A stretch of DNA of 50,749 nucleotides, taken from a virus. The translations under genes and the position numbers were made by a program. Under the pieces are notes generated by a model that worked only from the letters and a program-made list of their open reading frames with translations, did no database searches and was not told the DNA's origin. Every line of letters starts with the position of its first letter. Positions within the stretch are counted from its first letter, which is position 1. Of the stretch, positions 41,172-49,903 are shown piece after piece. The stretch covers positions 1 through 50,749 of the IMG/VR virus record IMGVR_UViG_3300043015_003085. One strand, 5' to 3'.

Positions 41172-41777
41172 TTATGCTACGTCAATATCGACTGTTACTT
41201 TGATTGTCATTTCAGGAACTCGTTTAAAGTTAACAAGACCTACTTCAATTGACTCGTCAGCGCCTAAGAACCAATCAGCATGTCCTTTATCATGAATCTT
41301 CTTGAGGAAGAAATCATCAGGTTTGCCGCAATTCCTTGCCATCATTGTAAAAACCTTCTTGTTTAAACGATCAGCTTCGGATGCATCTGCCTTTAGCTCT
41401 TCAACCTTACCAAATGCTCGTGATGAAACATCATGAATCATAACAGTTGCGTCTGGATCCATAAACCTAAGACCTTCTGCTCCAAACGAAGCAAGAATAG
41501 CACCACAAGACATAGCTTTACCTGTTACAATTGTTGCAACAGGAACCTTGGAAGACTTAATCGATGAAATCATTGACATTAGTGAATAAACCTCACCACC
41601 ATATGAGTCAATAATAACAGGAATAACTTTTTGTCCAGTATTATGTGCAATAGAAACTAGGCTTCTAAATTTAGCTGCTTCTTCTTGATTAAAATCATTT
41701 ACCTGGATAATAACTGGATCTTTTCTTAACTCAATCTCTTTAATAGTTTTATCAATATCATGAATACACTGCATCAT
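41172..41777 (-). CDS. ClpP-like serine protease (201 aa)
   Basis: ClpP/crotonase fold with the catalytic triad visible: Ser90 in GKAMSCGAILASFG, His115 in MIHDVSS, and Asp in GHADWFLGADESIEVGLVN. IDSYGGEVYS is the oxyanion/handle strand region. Some phages use ClpP/SppA-like proteases in capsid maturation (lambda gpC is SppA-like), but free cytosolic ClpP-like proteases also occur. Here it sits with the endolysin in a probably late unit (TATAAATA at 41821-41828), not next to a capsid gene. It is a candidate for the protease that would cut the leader-bearing proteins, but T4-type sites are normally cut by a different family (gp21). Confidence 0.85.
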   Translation of the reverse strand: MMQCIHDIDKTIKEIELRKDPVIIQVNDFNQEEAAKFRSLVSIAHNTGQKVIPVIIDSYGGEVYSLMSMISSIKSSKVPVATIVTGKAMSCGAILASFGAEGLRFMDPDATVMIHDVSSRAFGKVEELKADASEADRLNKKVFTMMARNCGKPDDFFLKKIHDKGHADWFLGADESIEVGLVNFKRVPEMTIKVTVDIDVA

Positions 41778-41820
41778 AAACCTTCCGTTTTATTTATTAG
41801 AGTATATTCATTTTTTTGAA

Positions 41821-41828
41821 TATTTATA
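41821..41828 (-). promoter_or_regulatory. Possible T4-type late promoter (TATAAATA)
   Basis: The minus-strand TATAAATA is exact to the T4 late promoter element. It lies 44 bases upstream of the ClpP-like gene, which precedes the endolysin. It sits in an AT-rich gap between the thioredoxin and ClpP-like genes next to a 7-bp inverted repeat (ATATTCA/TGAATAT). Confidence 0.4.
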
Positions 41829-41833
41829 AAAAA

Positions 41834-42085
41834 TTAAAAAGTTTTTAGATCCTCTAGAGAAAGTCTTCCTACATGAGACTTTTGTGCGCTTCCACCTTCA
41901 AGTTTAACAAATGTAGGAACAGATGCAACTTGATGTTGTGCTGCCATTTCTGGATACTCGGCAATATCAACACTAATGACACCGTGTTCCTCCATAACCT
42001 CAGGTGTTAAATACTTTTTGACAGCTCGGCATGGACCACACCAAGGTGCATTAAAAAACAAAATTCCGTCTTGAATATTTTCCAT
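41834..42085 (-). CDS. Thioredoxin (83 aa)
   Basis: Active site WCGPC in LFFNAPWCGPCRAVKKYL and cis-proline VPTFV. It is shorter than E. coli thioredoxin (108 aa), like phage glutaredoxin/thioredoxin forms. It probably reduces the C-terminal cysteines of the ribonucleotide reductase encoded just upstream. Start ATG 42085 lies one base after the NrdB stop (TAATATG); the frame is open 5 codons earlier. Confidence 0.93.
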   Translation of the reverse strand: MENIQDGILFFNAPWCGPCRAVKKYLTPEVMEEHGVISVDIAEYPEMAAQHQVASVPTFVKLEGGSAQKSHVGRLSLEDLKTF

Positions 42086-42086
42086 A

Positions 42087-43064
42087 TTAAATACTATCAC
42101 TTTCTAGGCCTTCCCAGCCCCAACTATCTCCACTCATACCCATTGCTGAGTAATCTGTTACTGTTCCTTCAAAGAAGTTCTTAAAACTATCACCATTTAA
42201 TACCCAATCTAACCATTTAAGAGGGTTTTCCTTAACACCATAGTTAGGTTTAAGACCAAGTTGAATAAGACGTCTATCAGCTAAATACCGAATATATTGC
42301 TTAACTTCATCTGCTTCTAAACCTTCAATAGAACCCATCTCATATGCTAGATCAATTACTTTATCTTCTAACTCGACAGCATCTCTATACATCTGATATA
42401 CTTCAGACTTAAACTTATCATTGATTACACGAGGATGCTCTTTAAGAAACTCTCTAAATAGCTTGGTCATACCTTGAACGTGCATTGTCTCATCTCTAAT
42501 AGACCACTCAACAATTTCACACATTCCTTTCATTTTACCAAAACGCTGGTAGTTTAGAAGCATAACAAAAGCTGAAAATAGCGACATTCCTTCGTTGCAT
42601 GCAGATTGTGCTAATGACTTTGCTAATCCTTTAAGTGTAGATACATCATTGTCCTGCATAAACTCAATCTTATTCTTAAGTTGCTCGTACTCAAGAAATG
42701 CGCTGTATTCTTCTTCAGGTAGTCCTAATGTATCATTAAGCAGAGCATAACTACGTTGATGCGTACCTTCACGGTTTGCAAAACTTAATAGCATACTCCT
42801 TATTTCATTATTCTTAAATTTAGGAATAAATAGATCACAATAATTGCCACCTACCTGAACATCACTTTGCGTAAAAAGTCGTAGAATCTGTGTAATATGA
42901 CTTTTCTCTGTTTCAGAGATTTTACCGCCTTTCCACTGATTTACATCTTCCTGCAGTTTAGCTTCCCATGAGCCCCAATGAATCTTTTCATGAGACTCTG
43001 CAATCTCCATAGCCCACTGATATTTGAAAGGTTTGTAGGTTTCATTGTATTTGAGTAATGACAT
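42087..43064 (-). CDS. nrdB: Class I ribonucleotide reductase beta subunit (325 aa)
   Basis: Di-iron R2 protein: FANREGTHQRSYALL gives E-x-x-H, NEGMSLFSAF gives Glu, IRDETMHVQGM gives the second E-x-x-H, with the first carboxylate probably Asp in FTQSDVQV. It holds the tyrosyl radical for NrdA. Start ATG 43064 (MSLLKYNETY) is preferred: Shine-Dalgarno AAGGAAAG and little overlap with nrdA; the frame is open 11 codons further up. The C-terminal tail (SMGWEG-like, SGDSWGWEGLESDSI) binds NrdA. Confidence 0.95.
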   Translation of the reverse strand: MSLLKYNETYKPFKYQWAMEIAESHEKIHWGSWEAKLQEDVNQWKGGKISETEKSHITQILRLFTQSDVQVGGNYCDLFIPKFKNNEIRSMLLSFANREGTHQRSYALLNDTLGLPEEEYSAFLEYEQLKNKIEFMQDNDVSTLKGLAKSLAQSACNEGMSLFSAFVMLLNYQRFGKMKGMCEIVEWSIRDETMHVQGMTKLFREFLKEHPRVINDKFKSEVYQMYRDAVELEDKVIDLAYEMGSIEGLEADEVKQYIRYLADRRLIQLGLKPNYGVKENPLKWLDWVLNGDSFKNFFEGTVTDYSAMGMSGDSWGWEGLESDSI

Positions 43065-43075
43065 TTTTCTTTCCT

Positions 43076-44857
43076 TTATCCTTGGCAGCTTAAGCACTCG
43101 TCATCTTGGAAGTCTTTAAGCTTGTCTTGTTCAATCTTCTCACTTACTTTTTCTGCGCTAGCGCCCGTATTTGTACGTAGGTAATACAAACCTTTTAATT
43201 TCTTTTTCCAAGCTCTTAAATGAACATTATTTACAATACTTTTGTCTGTCCCAGCCGGGAAGAATAAATTGACACTTTGACCTTGACAAATAAACTCCTG
43301 TCTATCAGCTGCATGATCAACAACACGTCTTTGATCTAATTCGAAAGCTGTCTTAAATACTAGCTTTTGCCAGTCATTAAAAATATCTAAGTGTTGAATG
43401 CTACCTTCATGCAGAATAATACTCTGCCAAGTATCATCATATGTTTTTTGATCAATATCGTTTGAATCAAGCATATTAAGTAGTATTCTATCAATATGTG
43501 GATTTTTTACAAGATAACTTCCAACTCTTGTTCTATGAGTAAACGCATTACTCTTCCAAGGTTCAATAGAAGGTGATGTTACAGCAATAATAGAAGAGTT
43601 AGCGTTAGGAGCAATAGCCAATAGATGACTATTACGAACCCCATGTCCTCCAGCATCTGGGCACTCACCTCTTTCTTGTGCTAGCAGTTGTGTTTGTGCA
43701 TATGCTCTTTCTTTAATTTGAGAAAAAATCTTCATATTTAATGACTTAGCAATAGCAGATTCCCACGGAATATTCTTGCTTTGTAACAAAGAGTGAAAAC
43801 CCATTGCACCTAATCCAAGACTTCTTTCTCTAAGTGCTGAATTTCCTGCTTTAAGAAGACCGCTCATATTCTCTGTTTTATCAATAAAATATTGAAGAAC
43901 ATTATCTAAATACGTAATAAGATCTTGTACAATTGTTGTATCTTTCCACTCGTCATATTTTTCTAAGTTAAGGGAAGAAAGACAACAAACAGCACTTCTA
44001 TCTTTGTCTGTAGGAAGATGGATTTCATTACATAGGTTACTACCATGAATTTTTAATCCAAGATCTTTCTGGAACTCTGGCAGCTGTCTATTTGCTTCGT
44101 CAATAAAGTTTAGATAAGGTTCACCTGTTCTAAATCTTGTAACAAGAATTCTTTGCCATAAATCTCTAGCTTTAACTGTATCTCTAACAGAGCCATCATT
44201 AGGGTCAAGAAGATTCCAGTCATCACCTTTGACAACAGCTTCCATAAAGTCATCTGAAATGTTTACTGCGTTATGAAGATTAAAACATTTTCTGTTTACA
44301 TCTCCACCTGTTGGTAGCCTAATGTTTAAGAACTCAATAATGTCAGGATGAGAAACATCCATATATGCTGCATAACTACCTTTTCTTGTCTTGCCTTGAC
44401 GATACGCAGTCATATCAGCATCAACTGTCTTAAGAAAAGGAATAGGGCCAGGTGAAATTTCGCTATTACTTCTAATACTCGACCAGTGTCCGCCTACACC
44501 GCCGCCTTTAACGCTCATCCAACGTAGTTCTTCACTATGATCCATTAGCCCTTCAAGACTATCATCTACAAATGTAAGAAAACAAGAGATAGGTAAACCT
44601 CTTGAAGTGCTACCTGGTTGAGGTGCATTTGAAAGAATTGGTGAAGAAAACATAAACCACTGTTGTGAAGCGTAGTCGTAGATTCTTTGTGCTAGTTCAT
44701 TATCTCCTGCACAGAAAGCCAACGCAGCCCTTGCAAAAGCTTCTTGCGGAGAGTCCTCCTCCGGTAACATATAGTAATTTTTTAATAAGTCAATTGAAAA
44801 CTTGTTTAGTCTTTTATCTCTATTTTTATCGACTACAATACTATGATAACTTTCCAC
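43076..44857 (-). CDS. nrdA: Class I ribonucleotide reductase alpha subunit (593 aa)
   Basis: Reduces ribonucleotides to deoxyribonucleotides. GSNLCNEIHLP holds the active-site Asn-x-Cys-x-Glu, PGSTSRGLPISCF holds the first redox cysteine, and the C-terminal ECLSCQG is the thioredoxin-accessible CxxC pair. At 593 residues it is shorter than usual (about 750) and lacks the N-terminal ATP-cone, so dATP feedback through that domain is absent. Start GTG 44857 with AAGGGGA Shine-Dalgarno. It is followed by nrdB and thioredoxin. Confidence 0.95.
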   Translation of the reverse strand: MESYHSIVVDKNRDKRLNKFSIDLLKNYYMLPEEDSPQEAFARAALAFCAGDNELAQRIYDYASQQWFMFSSPILSNAPQPGSTSRGLPISCFLTFVDDSLEGLMDHSEELRWMSVKGGGVGGHWSSIRSNSEISPGPIPFLKTVDADMTAYRQGKTRKGSYAAYMDVSHPDIIEFLNIRLPTGGDVNRKCFNLHNAVNISDDFMEAVVKGDDWNLLDPNDGSVRDTVKARDLWQRILVTRFRTGEPYLNFIDEANRQLPEFQKDLGLKIHGSNLCNEIHLPTDKDRSAVCCLSSLNLEKYDEWKDTTIVQDLITYLDNVLQYFIDKTENMSGLLKAGNSALRERSLGLGAMGFHSLLQSKNIPWESAIAKSLNMKIFSQIKERAYAQTQLLAQERGECPDAGGHGVRNSHLLAIAPNANSSIIAVTSPSIEPWKSNAFTHRTRVGSYLVKNPHIDRILLNMLDSNDIDQKTYDDTWQSIILHEGSIQHLDIFNDWQKLVFKTAFELDQRRVVDHAADRQEFICQGQSVNLFFPAGTDKSIVNNVHLRAWKKKLKGLYYLRTNTGASAEKVSEKIEQDKLKDFQDDECLSCQG

Positions 44858-44866
44858 TTTATCCCC

Positions 44867-45367
44867 TTAGTCTGAACTTCCTACTTGCCCGTCCTGTCTT
44901 TGAGCAGTAGAGGTTAGATTTAAGTATTCCTCTTCAGTTACGACCTGAAAATCATTGTCGCACTTCACTACTACAATTTGAAATGGCAGTTTTCTTTTAG
45001 CATAAATAGTATAGACATCAGAACCAGTATTTATACAATTTACAAAAACTTCTCCTGTATAACCGCTGTCAATTACTCCAGCACGAACCTTTAGGGGTGT
45101 TTTAGTTACAGAACCTCTCTCTTGAACTAGTGCAACATAACCTCGTGGAACATCAATTCTGATACCTGTTGGAATTAAGACTTTTTGTGGAGCTAATGAG
45201 CCTGATGGAATATTGCTAGAAGGTTTAATATCGATTGTTGGGCCACAGTTATAAAGATCTAAACCAGCACTTTCTCCTCCATAAGCTGGCAAATATTCAC
45301 TTTCAGGATTGATTTTATTAACTTCTAAAGCACTTCGTAGATCATCACTTAAACAAATCTTAACCAT
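44867..45367 (-). CDS. dut: dUTPase, trimeric type (166 aa)
   Basis: Motifs in order: AGLDLY, QERGSVTKTPLKVRAGVID (motifs 2/3), GYTGEVFVNCINTG and KLPFQIVV. The C-terminal motif 5 (RQDGQVGSSD) is altered from the usual RGxGGFGSTG. It converts dUTP to dUMP for thymidylate synthase and keeps uracil out of DNA. The start overlaps the helicase stop, with a GAGGT Shine-Dalgarno. Confidence 0.93.
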   Translation of the reverse strand: MVKICLSDDLRSALEVNKINPESEYLPAYGGESAGLDLYNCGPTIDIKPSSNIPSGSLAPQKVLIPTGIRIDVPRGYVALVQERGSVTKTPLKVRAGVIDSGYTGEVFVNCINTGSDVYTIYAKRKLPFQIVVVKCDNDFQVVTEEEYLNLTSTAQRQDGQVGSSD

Positions 45368-46730
45368 TACTATTTACCTCTTTCCACTTCTCTTTAAGGA
45401 TATTTTTCATAGCATTGTTATCTTGAGCAACTGCTTCATTTAGTGTTAGTTCTGTATCATCTAGAATCTTAAACTTAGATCTTGCTGTATCAATACTTAA
45501 TGGGAATAAAAGACCGTCACGACCTGCTCGGTTTTTAGCAACAAAGATTCGACCACTACCATCTGCTTTTTCTGTTGGCTTACGACTAATAGAAAGAACA
45601 ATGTCGGCAACCTGTGCTTTACCATATGCTTCAGACATGTTTTCTAGACCAACAATATCAGACTTAGCAGAGTCTTTGTTTGCCTGAGATGCTGTCCAAA
45701 TAGGAACATTAAGATCAGATGCAAGGTTACGAAGTTCTGTATAGATAAGCTTTAGCTCGTGACGAAGAGAGTCATAAGCTCTTGTTGACTTCATAACATC
45801 AGCGTAATCTACAACGATAATAGAAGGCACGAAACCTTTAAGCATAAGCTTTTCAATATGATTCCTAATTGTTACTACAGAAGCACCTCCAGTAGGATAT
45901 TCTTTAATAACAAGCCTGCCTAGATCCATTTCTTTATACTTTGCAATAACTTCGTCTTTTCTTTCAATGACTTCATTGCTAGGAATGTTACAAAGATTTG
46001 AGTCATATCGCTTGCCTGTTTCATGCTCAGAAAGCTCAAAGGTATAGTGAACAACGTTTTTACCAACACGCATTGCAGCACAACCCATTTCTACCAAGAA
46101 GTGAGATTTACCAACACCTGTATTCGCTGCAACTACACCAAGCTCACCTCTTCCTAAACCGCCTCGAAGAATATCTTGAGAGTCAAGTCGACCTAAACCT
46201 GTCGGGCATACCTGACGATTGATAGCTACAAAACGTGATTCTAGATCTTCGAAGAAGTCATGTCCATTACTATTAGGAAGACCGACAGAGACAGCATTTT
46301 TCATAATATCAACAACATGTTCATATTTGTCTGTTTGAATTAGCTCAACAGACTTTTCCAATGCCTCTTTGAATGCCTGTCTTTTACAAAACTCAAGGGA
46401 CTTTTCTTTGACATATGCAATATCACACATATCAGGACTTGTCTTCATTCGATGAAGATATTCAATGATTTGATCCCGGAGAGCAACATCTTTGCTACTA
46501 ATAAGTTCATCTTTGATAATTGTTACTAGTAGTGAAAGTGTTGGAAAAGACTTATATTTTGAAAAGTAAGTAAAGTATTTTTCGCAAAGGTATTGTAAGT
46601 ATTTAATATCAAAATACTCAGGTGTCATTACCTCGACCATTTGTGCTGACCAATCTTTATCGGTGAGCATACTTTGAAATACTTTTTCTTGAAAAGTCTT
46701 TCCGTATTTGGAAAAGTTTTTCTCAGACAT
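45360..46730 (-). CDS. Replicative DNA helicase, DnaB/T4 gp41-like (456 aa)
   Basis: An N-terminal helical domain is followed by a RecA-like core: LGRGELGVVAANTGVGKSHF (Walker A near 200-210), VVHYTFELSEHETG, then IIVVDYADVMK (Walker B) and WTASQANKDSAK. It unwinds DNA at the replication fork. A phage primase is not seen in this window. Shine-Dalgarno TAGGAG; the operon continues into dut and nrdA. Confidence 0.92.
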   Translation of the reverse strand: MSEKNFSKYGKTFQEKVFQSMLTDKDWSAQMVEVMTPEYFDIKYLQYLCEKYFTYFSKYKSFPTLSLLVTIIKDELISSKDVALRDQIIEYLHRMKTSPDMCDIAYVKEKSLEFCKRQAFKEALEKSVELIQTDKYEHVVDIMKNAVSVGLPNSNGHDFFEDLESRFVAINRQVCPTGLGRLDSQDILRGGLGRGELGVVAANTGVGKSHFLVEMGCAAMRVGKNVVHYTFELSEHETGKRYDSNLCNIPSNEVIERKDEVIAKYKEMDLGRLVIKEYPTGGASVVTIRNHIEKLMLKGFVPSIIVVDYADVMKSTRAYDSLRHELKLIYTELRNLASDLNVPIWTASQANKDSAKSDIVGLENMSEAYGKAQVADIVLSISRKPTEKADGSGRIFVAKNRAGRDGLLFPLSIDTARSKFKILDDTELTLNEAVAQDNNAMKNILKEKWKEVNSNG

Positions 46731-46738
46731 TTAATCTC

Positions 46739-47686
46739 CTAAATAATAATGGATGCTTTAACTGAAATGAGTAGATTATTGACGTCGTAATTATTAAGAC
46801 CTTCACGCATCATAACGCGCATCAAATCCATTTTATTTTCCTTTTTGACCTTATTGTCATATTGATAATTGATAGATTTTATCTGCTGCCATGATAGACA
46901 TGTGCTATCCAAATACATTAATTGCCAATTTTTTTTAAGTCTATTTTCCTTCAAAATTATCTCTTTTACAACTTTAGAGCTACTTTGAAGATTTTTTGTC
47001 TCTTCGATAATATCTTCAACAGAAATAAAGTCTTCTTCTTTAAGCTGCGGAAAATGTTTTAACATTGTCTTAAATCCCGCACCTTTTACGCCTTTAATTC
47101 CGTCACTCTGATCACCTACAAAACATCTAGCTGTGCAAAAGTTTGTTGATGAAACACCCCATTTAGCTAAAACTTCTTCTTTATCTATTATCTTCTTTTG
47201 ATTTGGTGACCAAATAACATTATCATCGTCTATAAGCTGGTAATAATCCTTATCAGAAGTAACCAAAATTTTACGATGGCCAGCTTTTTTATTCTTGCTT
47301 ATGTAACCAATCACGTCGTCAGCTTCACAATCATTTACATATATCTGTGTAACTGGAATGAACTTAAGTATTTCTATTAATGTTTTAAGCTGATCGTCTC
47401 TATTATCTTTGGTATCGTATCTATCTGAATAATAACCGCTTCTATTTAATTTGACAGGACGTTTGCCCTGTTTATAGTTAGGTTCTATTGCTCTTCTTCT
47501 ACTTGAACCGCCTCCTTCCCAAACAATTGTCATTTTATGGGGTCTAAACCTATCACATAAGTGTTGTATATTGCGCAAAAACCCTAAGATTCCTCCACAC
47601 TGTGTGTTATGAAGAGAAACCGTAGGGTTTGCGCAATAGTGTCTCATAAAAACATTGAGACCATCTATTAAGATTTCAGGCTGCAT
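46739..47686 (-). CDS. FEN-type 5'-3' nuclease/RNase H (315 aa)
   Basis: Flap-endonuclease fold: EILIDGLNVFMR (first Asp), YVNDCEADDVIGY, ILVTSDKDYYQLI and FVGDQSDGIKGVKGAGFKTM (helix-hairpin-helix) match T4 RNase H and other FEN enzymes that remove RNA primers and flaps. Start ATG 47686 (MQPEILIDG) is preferred, one base after the recA stop (TAAAATG) with GGAG upstream; the frame is open 5 codons earlier. Confidence 0.9.
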   Translation of the reverse strand: MQPEILIDGLNVFMRHYCANPTVSLHNTQCGGILGFLRNIQHLCDRFRPHKMTIVWEGGGSSRRRAIEPNYKQGKRPVKLNRSGYYSDRYDTKDNRDDQLKTLIEILKFIPVTQIYVNDCEADDVIGYISKNKKAGHRKILVTSDKDYYQLIDDDNVIWSPNQKKIIDKEEVLAKWGVSSTNFCTARCFVGDQSDGIKGVKGAGFKTMLKHFPQLKEEDFISVEDIIEETKNLQSSSKVVKEIILKENRLKKNWQLMYLDSTCLSWQQIKSINYQYDNKVKKENKMDLMRVMMREGLNNYDVNNLLISVKASIII

Positions 47687-47687
47687 T

Positions 47688-48890
47688 TTACTCCAAGCCA
47701 CTTACATCAATGTGTTCTGCGATTGCTGACATTTCTTCATATGATTCTGCATCAATGTGAATGTCTTCATCTGTTACTCTTGCCTTAACCATTGCTTTCT
47801 CTAGGAGTCCGTCAACATAAGGCTTTGTCTCTGGGTTTCTCATAATCTTATAGAAGTCTGCTTTGTAGAATTTCTTCTCAAATACAATCTCTCCATCAAG
47901 TGTTGCTACATTCAAGTGTTTCCATGCACCATTTCCACTAATTTCTACAATATGTTCATCAACCTGCTCAGCTCCATGTTTTCTTAGAATATCAAATACT
48001 TCCTCATGTTCTTTAATGCCGATACCAAAGTGGATCTGAAAGTTTGTTGTCCTAAAAGGTGCAGTTACCTTATTCTTAATTGTTTTTGCTGAAACATTGA
48101 TACCAATTGGTTCTTTGTCTTTATTAAGAATAGGTGAACCTGCACCAAGTTTAATACGAACTGAAGAGTGGAATGGGATTGCCATGCCGCCAGGTGTAGT
48201 TGTTGGATCACCATACATTACTCCTACTTTTGTTCTAATCTGATTTAGACAAACCATAAGAACATTTTCATTAGCAATAACTCCTGTAATCTTTCTCATA
48301 CCTTTTGAGATAGCGCGTGCCTGGAGCCCAATACTTTCTTTATCATAATCTCCAACAAGCTCTGCACGAGGTGAAGATGCAGCAACAGAGTCCCAAATAA
48401 TAGTTACTGGAACATCTTTTTGCATTGCTTTAGCCTTAAGAATAGTGCTTTCAGCAATAGAAAGAACTTCTTCTGTGCAATGCGTATCTACATAGACAAA
48501 ACGCTTGTTAATGTCTACACCAAGTGCATTAAGGTTTTCAATGCTTGTTGCATTCTCAGTATCGATATATACAACAATACCATTCATCTGCTGTGTAGAA
48601 CGAGCAATCTGTGTTGCGATATGTGACTTACCAATAGATGGAGGTCCAAAGATTTCTACAATACGTCCTTCTGGAAGTCCACCATTTCGTCTATTAGAGA
48701 TAATATAATCTAATAGTTGTGAACCTGTACTAATCCACCTATTGACATGCGTAGGAGATTCATCTGTGCTAAGATTATATGCTACACGAGTTCCTCTTTC
48801 TTTGTTTAGTGACTTAATAAGATCAGCGGTAAAGTCCTCTGCCGCTCCACTGGTTTCAACTACGGGATCTGCTTTTTTCTTTCTAGCCAT
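47688..48890 (-). CDS. RecA/UvsX-type recombinase (400 aa)
   Basis: RecA core: Walker A GPPSIGKSH at 82-90, VVYIDTENATS, VTIIWDSVAA (Walker B), VLMVCLNQIRTKVGVMYGDP and TTTPGGMAIPFHSSVRIKL. It promotes homologous pairing and repair. The first 30 residues are charged. The start at 48890 lies 3 bases after a perfect 10-bp hairpin that includes its AGGAGG Shine-Dalgarno. Confidence 0.93.
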   Translation of the reverse strand: MARKKKADPVVETSGAAEDFTADLIKSLNKERGTRVAYNLSTDESPTHVNRWISTGSQLLDYIISNRRNGGLPEGRIVEIFGPPSIGKSHIATQIARSTQQMNGIVVYIDTENATSIENLNALGVDINKRFVYVDTHCTEEVLSIAESTILKAKAMQKDVPVTIIWDSVAASSPRAELVGDYDKESIGLQARAISKGMRKITGVIANENVLMVCLNQIRTKVGVMYGDPTTTPGGMAIPFHSSVRIKLGAGSPILNKDKEPIGINVSAKTIKNKVTAPFRTTNFQIHFGIGIKEHEEVFDILRKHGAEQVDEHIVEISGNGAWKHLNVATLDGEIVFEKKFYKADFYKIMRNPETKPYVDGLLEKAMVKARVTDEDIHIDAESYEEMSAIAEHIDVSGLE

Positions 48891-48893
48891 ATG

Positions 48894-48923
48894 AAAATAC
48901 CTCCTGGTTACAAGAGGTATTTT
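48894..48923 (-). promoter_or_regulatory. Hairpin holding the recA ribosome-binding site
   Basis: On the minus strand AAAATACCTC, a 10-base loop (TTGTAACCAG) and GAGGTATTTT form a perfect 10-bp stem. The AGGAGG Shine-Dalgarno of recA spans the loop end and the 3' arm, so folding would block ribosome binding. The TTTT end also allows it to act as a weak terminator after gp32. Either role could lower RecA relative to gp32. Confidence 0.65.
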
Positions 48924-48953
48924 ATCAACGGTCTTAACTTTTTACAAAATTAT

Positions 48954-49778
48954 TTAGAAAGGAGATGCATCATCCTCAAGTTCAGCGAAAGCAGCATCAA
49001 GTGACTCAAACTTAGAAGACACAGGCTCGGAAGCTTTTGGCTCGTCACGAACAACTGCTGGTGCAGACGCTGTTTGACTTCCACCACGTGTAGTTCCAAC
49101 GCTGCTAGAAGATGATTCCTCATCATCACCATTAAGCCATGCATTTACGATTCGCTCAAGCTCTTCATAAGACTTAGCCTCATAGAGATCATCAACACGA
49201 GGAACATTGCTTGTCCACTTCTGAATTTGATCTGCTGACTCAGAAAGTGGCGTAGACTTTGGACGAGGACGAACCTCGGTTGTTGCCCACATCTTTCCTG
49301 GAGCCTTGAAGCAATTAATACGAAGATCATTACCTTCTGCTACATCAGTAATATCACCATAGTCCTCATCAAGCATGTAGTTCAAAAGTGACTGGTAGAT
49401 TTGCTTTCCAAATGCCCAGAGACGAACACCTTTATCTTCCTCACCACGAACAATAACTGGTGCAAAACAACGCATCTTAGGATAAAGCTTCTTAGCAAGC
49501 TCGTAACTCTCTTTACTTCCATCGTCACGAAGCTTATTGATAAGCTCTTGGATAGGATCTGGATTACCGAACTGGTAAGGTGCCAGAAGTCCTGGGTTAT
49601 TGCCAATGTTGTAGTAGAACATTAGCTCTTTGAATGGTTGTCCGTCATTATTAGGATAAGCGATAAGTCGAACTGTTGTCTCCTCACCTTCCTCTGGTCG
49701 CCACATGATGTTTCGCTTGCTGTTTGCACCGCTGAGCTGACCAAGTTTACGACGAATTGCATCCATATCGATTGCCAT
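48954..49778 (-). CDS. Single-stranded DNA-binding protein, T4 gp32-like (274 aa)
   Basis: N-terminal basic segment (MDAIRRKLGQLSG), then a core with KRNIMWRPEEGEETTVRLIAY, FKELMFYYNIG and APVIVRGEEDKGVRLWAFG (OB-fold strands). A serine-rich linker and an acidic C-terminus ending FAELEDDASPF follow, as in gp32 where this tail binds partners. The zinc-binding Cys/His set of T4 gp32 is not present. Shine-Dalgarno AAAGGAG; the leader can form a pseudoknot (49841-49861). Confidence 0.9.
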   Translation of the reverse strand: MAIDMDAIRRKLGQLSGANSKRNIMWRPEEGEETTVRLIAYPNNDGQPFKELMFYYNIGNNPGLLAPYQFGNPDPIQELINKLRDDGSKESYELAKKLYPKMRCFAPVIVRGEEDKGVRLWAFGKQIYQSLLNYMLDEDYGDITDVAEGNDLRINCFKAPGKMWATTEVRPRPKSTPLSESADQIQKWTSNVPRVDDLYEAKSYEELERIVNAWLNGDDEESSSSSVGTTRGGSQTASAPAVVRDEPKASEPVSSKFESLDAAFAELEDDASPF

Positions 49779-49840
49779 ATTTTTCTCCTTTGTTAAATGT
49801 GTAAATGTTTTTTTGGTAACTGTTTAATTTTTTATTTTTT

Positions 49841-49861
49841 TTAAGCCAGCCACCTAATGGC
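49841..49861 (-). promoter_or_regulatory. Possible autoregulatory pseudoknot in the gp32 leader
   Basis: If transcription starts about 7 bases after the -10, near 49861, the mRNA begins GCCAUUAGGUGGCUGGCUUAA. GCCA pairs with UGGC (4 bp), and the loop UAGG pairs with CUUA (4 bp with one G-U), giving an H-type pseudoknot. An A-rich, unstructured stretch of about 60 bases to the Shine-Dalgarno follows. T4 gene 32 uses the same arrangement for autogenous translational repression. Confidence 0.5.
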
Positions 49862-49867
49862 GACTGT

Positions 49868-49896
49868 ATAATATACTTATTTTATCTTTTTTACAA
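49868..49896 (-). promoter_or_regulatory. Predicted early/middle promoter of gp32 (TTGTAA-N17-TATTAT)
   Basis: On the minus strand TTGTAA (49896-49891), 17 bases, TATTAT (49873-49868). It drives gp32 and probably recA, FEN, helicase, dut, nrdA, nrdB and thioredoxin, which are tightly packed below it. Confidence 0.72.
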
Positions 49897-49903
49897 ATAA
49901 TGT

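Noticed and set aside
49801-49867. Intrinsic terminator between the cysteine-rich gene and gp32
   Set aside because: The hairpin lies downstream of the promoter and is followed by an A run, not a T run, on the transcribed strand. It fits a leader structure instead.
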